IMG/VR virus record: IMGVR_UViG_3300020438_000139
Coordinates: 1 to 33,117 of that record
Source of the DNA: a virus
Reading direction: 5' to 3' (one strand)
DNA length: 33,117 bases
This document shows positions 31,382-33,117 of the stretch, one piece after another. The notes below the pieces were generated by a model. That model worked only from the letters and a program-made list of their open reading frames with translations. It did not search any database and was not told the DNA's origin. Position numbers and translations under genes: made by a program. The number at the start of each line of letters is the position of its first letter. The first letter of the stretch is position 1.

Positions 31382-33117
31382 ACATCTTCTCAAATTTTCC
31401 TAGAGAATAGTCCTCGTGCACATCAAAATCACACCCAACTGGAGCACCTGGAATAGATATACCTCTATCTAGTTGAATACTTTTTTTGAGTATTGCTGAG
31501 TATTCCTCTACTTCGCCTTCTGGTACCTCTGCAAGAATTGAGTCGTGTACAAGTGCAAAAATACGCGCTTTCATCTTTTTAGTTTTAACCATTGCATGGG
31601 TGTCTATTGCTCCTAATAGATTAATGTCTGAAGCAGCAGACTGAACGAGAAAATTAAGGCCAGACCTAACAGAATGACTACGAATGCCAGCATCTTCAGA
31701 TAGTACGTTTGGTAGTCGTCGTTTTCGTCCAAAAAACGAATAAACGAAACCATTCTGAACAATGAATTTTTGATTTGTCTCAATCCACTTTTTAAGACGG
31801 TGGAAAGAGCCGAAATAATCTTCAATAACTTCTTTAGCTTCTGATACACTGAAATATGTTCCTGAGTCTTTTGTTACTTGTTGACTGATCTTTGAAGGAC
31901 CAGCTCCGTACATAATACCAAATGTGACTGCTTTTGCTGCTTGTCTTTGAGTTCCGTAGAGTTCTGCAACATTTTCTACGTCACATGGTAACTTAAATAC
32001 TGTTTTTGCAATACTACTGTGAAAGTTTCCGCCTGAACGAAAGACTTCCATAAGCGCTTCATCCTCTGCAAGCTTTGCTGCGACATAGACCTCTGCGGTG
32101 GTTAAGTCCATTGCAACAATCTTATTACCTTCTTTTGCCTGTATACACCCTTTTACAATTGGATTATCACGAGGCAGCTGCTGCATATTTAGTTTGCCGC
32201 TCGAGCTAAGACGTCCACTAGTAGTGCCGTGTAGATTAAAATTAGTGCGAAGTCTAGCGTCACGATCCAACTGGGGAATGATTTTATCCAAGTATGTATT
32301 CTTAATCTTAGACTTCTGACGTATATTGAGAATATGTCGAGGAACATGATGCTCTTCTCCGAGTTGTTGAAGTACTTCAGCATCTGTTGAGTTTGCTCCT
32401 GTACCTGTTTTCTTTCCGGTAGGCTTCAGCCCGATGTAGTCAAATAACAAACTTCGTAACTGAACTGTGCTATTTGGATTAAACTCTTTGCCTTGGACTT
32501 TCTCAAACTCACGCACAGCCTCTATCTCATACAGCTGGTCGATTGCAGCATCAATATCTTCTTGCATTAGAGACTGTGACTTAAGGAGTCGCTGTGGGTT
32601 AAAAGGTACTCCATTGTCCTGAGCATCCATCAGAAACCGACAGCCAGGAATAAGAATGTGGTCGTACACCCACTTGAGTTTTGGGTTGTTTTTAATCTTC
32701 TTGAATTTTTGATAAAGCAGAAAAGTACACACCGCATCCATTGCTGCATATGTTTTCATTACATCAAAGGGAATCATGTCCCAAGTAAAGTTACTTTGAT
32801 TCAGCCCGTTGGATCTTTTATACTGGTCAATCCAATCATACATAGGCTTCTCATAGTCACCATAGGGCGTAAACTTGAGAGATAATTGCTTGAGACCGTG
32901 CCCTCCGGGATTCTCGTCTATGAGATAGTGGAGCAACATGGTATCTTCGAATCGAGGAAACTCAAAACCAAAGTGATACTCAAAAAAAGCCATATCAAAC
33001 TTGGCATTATGGAATATTACTCGCCTCTTTAGAAACAGCTTATGAAGCATCTTTTCGATTTCTTCATCAAAGCAGTCAGTATCAATGTAGATACCGTCTT
33101 TGCCGTTATACGACATA
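31365..33117 (-). CDS. polA: DNA polymerase I family (3'-5' exo plus polymerase), 5' end outside window
   Basis: The frame is open to the window edge and the first exonuclease motif (DxE) is missing, so the gene starts beyond 33117. Numbering from an internal Met at 33116 gives 583 visible residues. Exo II: FHNAKFDMAFF (Asp41); Exo III: YAAMDAVCTF (Tyr123, Asp127). Polymerase: TTSGRLSSSGKLNMQQLP; motif A VAMDLTTAEVYVAAKLAED (Asp337, Glu342); motif B RQAAKAVTFGIMYG (Arg391, Lys395, Phe399, Tyr403); motif C ALVHDSILAEV (His524, Asp525, Ser526). Phe399 aligns with E. coli Pol I Phe762. Motif A lacks the usual YSQIELR form, and motif C has Ser where HDE is typical. Replicative polymerase of the phage. 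Confidence 0.95.
   Translation of the reverse strand, partial: MSYNGKDGIYIDTDCFDEEIEKMLHKLFLKRRVIFHNAKFDMAFFEYHFGFEFPRFEDTMLLHYLIDENPGGHGLKQLSLKFTPYGDYEKPMYDWIDQYKRSNGLNQSNFTWDMIPFDVMKTYAAMDAVCTFLLYQKFKKIKNNPKLKWVYDHILIPGCRFLMDAQDNGVPFNPQRLLKSQSLMQEDIDAAIDQLYEIEAVREFEKVQGKEFNPNSTVQLRSLLFDYIGLKPTGKKTGTGANSTDAEVLQQLGEEHHVPRHILNIRQKSKIKNTYLDKIIPQLDRDARLRTNFNLHGTTSGRLSSSGKLNMQQLPRDNPIVKGCIQAKEGNKIVAMDLTTAEVYVAAKLAEDEALMEVFRSGGNFHSSIAKTVFKLPCDVENVAELYGTQRQAAKAVTFGIMYGAGPSKISQQVTKDSGTYFSVSEAKEVIEDYFGSFHRLKKWIETNQKFIVQNGFVYSFFGRKRRLPNVLSEDAGIRSHSVRSGLNFLVQSAASDINLLGAIDTHAMVKTKKMKARIFALVHDSILAEVPEGEVEEYSAILKKSIQLDRGISIPGAPVGCDFDVHEDYSLGKFEKMYGDYI

Overview
The window is a segment of a tailed double-stranded DNA phage genome (Caudoviricetes). 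The base composition is AT-rich and nearly every base is coding. The tail-fibre repeat families (the GTLTFSSAPA, GNVGIGTSS, ATTAYVTTAL and IGDNIIVLNSDE types) combined with PolA, PhoH, ribonucleotide reductase and serine hydroxymethyltransferase are what one sees in marine phages of Gram-negative, probably proteobacterial, hosts. The host assignment is inference. I see no integrase, repressor, tRNA, insertion sequence or CRISPR array, so the segment looks like part of a lytic genome.

Layout: two convergent gene blocks meet at a bidirectional hairpin terminator near 19069-19090. Positions 1-19067 (+ strand) hold the distal tail: the C-terminus of a J-like tail tip protein, two short proteins sharing a duplicated 38-residue module, a small chaperone-like ORF, then a run of fibre genes. 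Those fibre genes have Mtd-like N-terminal modules (4263, 6335, 7229) or collapsed-repeat shafts. Three big fibres (1487, 1053 and 786 aa) end in three different tips: a C1q-like domain, a self-cleaving S74 chaperone and a beta-sandwich tip. Three small proteins follow, one of them a 54-aa single-pass membrane protein.

Positions 19090-33117 (- strand) hold replication, recombination and nucleotide supply. Read in transcription order: DNA polymerase I-type enzyme (cut by the window end), an uncharacterised basic protein, PhoH-like ATPase, a small coiled-coil ORF, a UvsW-like helicase, an unknown protein, a gp32-like ssDNA-binding protein, Mre11/Rad50-type nuclease subunits (SbcD/SbcC), serine hydroxymethyltransferase, a PD-(D/E)XK resolvase-like nuclease, a flap endonuclease, NrdA, a 54-aa membrane ORF, NrdB and a pair of paralogous acidic proteins. 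Most junctions overlap by 1-32 bases, indicating tight translational coupling.

The most striking regulatory signal is a pair of perfect sigma70-type promoters (TTGACA-17-TATAAT) on opposite strands, one before the fibre genes (3240-3268) and one before the ssb-nrdB genes (28712-28740). Both carry the same upstream box, A7-TA[C/G]TTC, immediately before the -35. The second lies so close to the annotated ATG of its first ORF that transcripts from it should lack that ATG. Other notable points are a 28-bp perfect palindrome in a tail gene, wholesale module sharing among the fibres with local GC-rich patches, a polymerase with HDS in place of HDE in motif C, and a folate enzyme embedded in a recombination operon.
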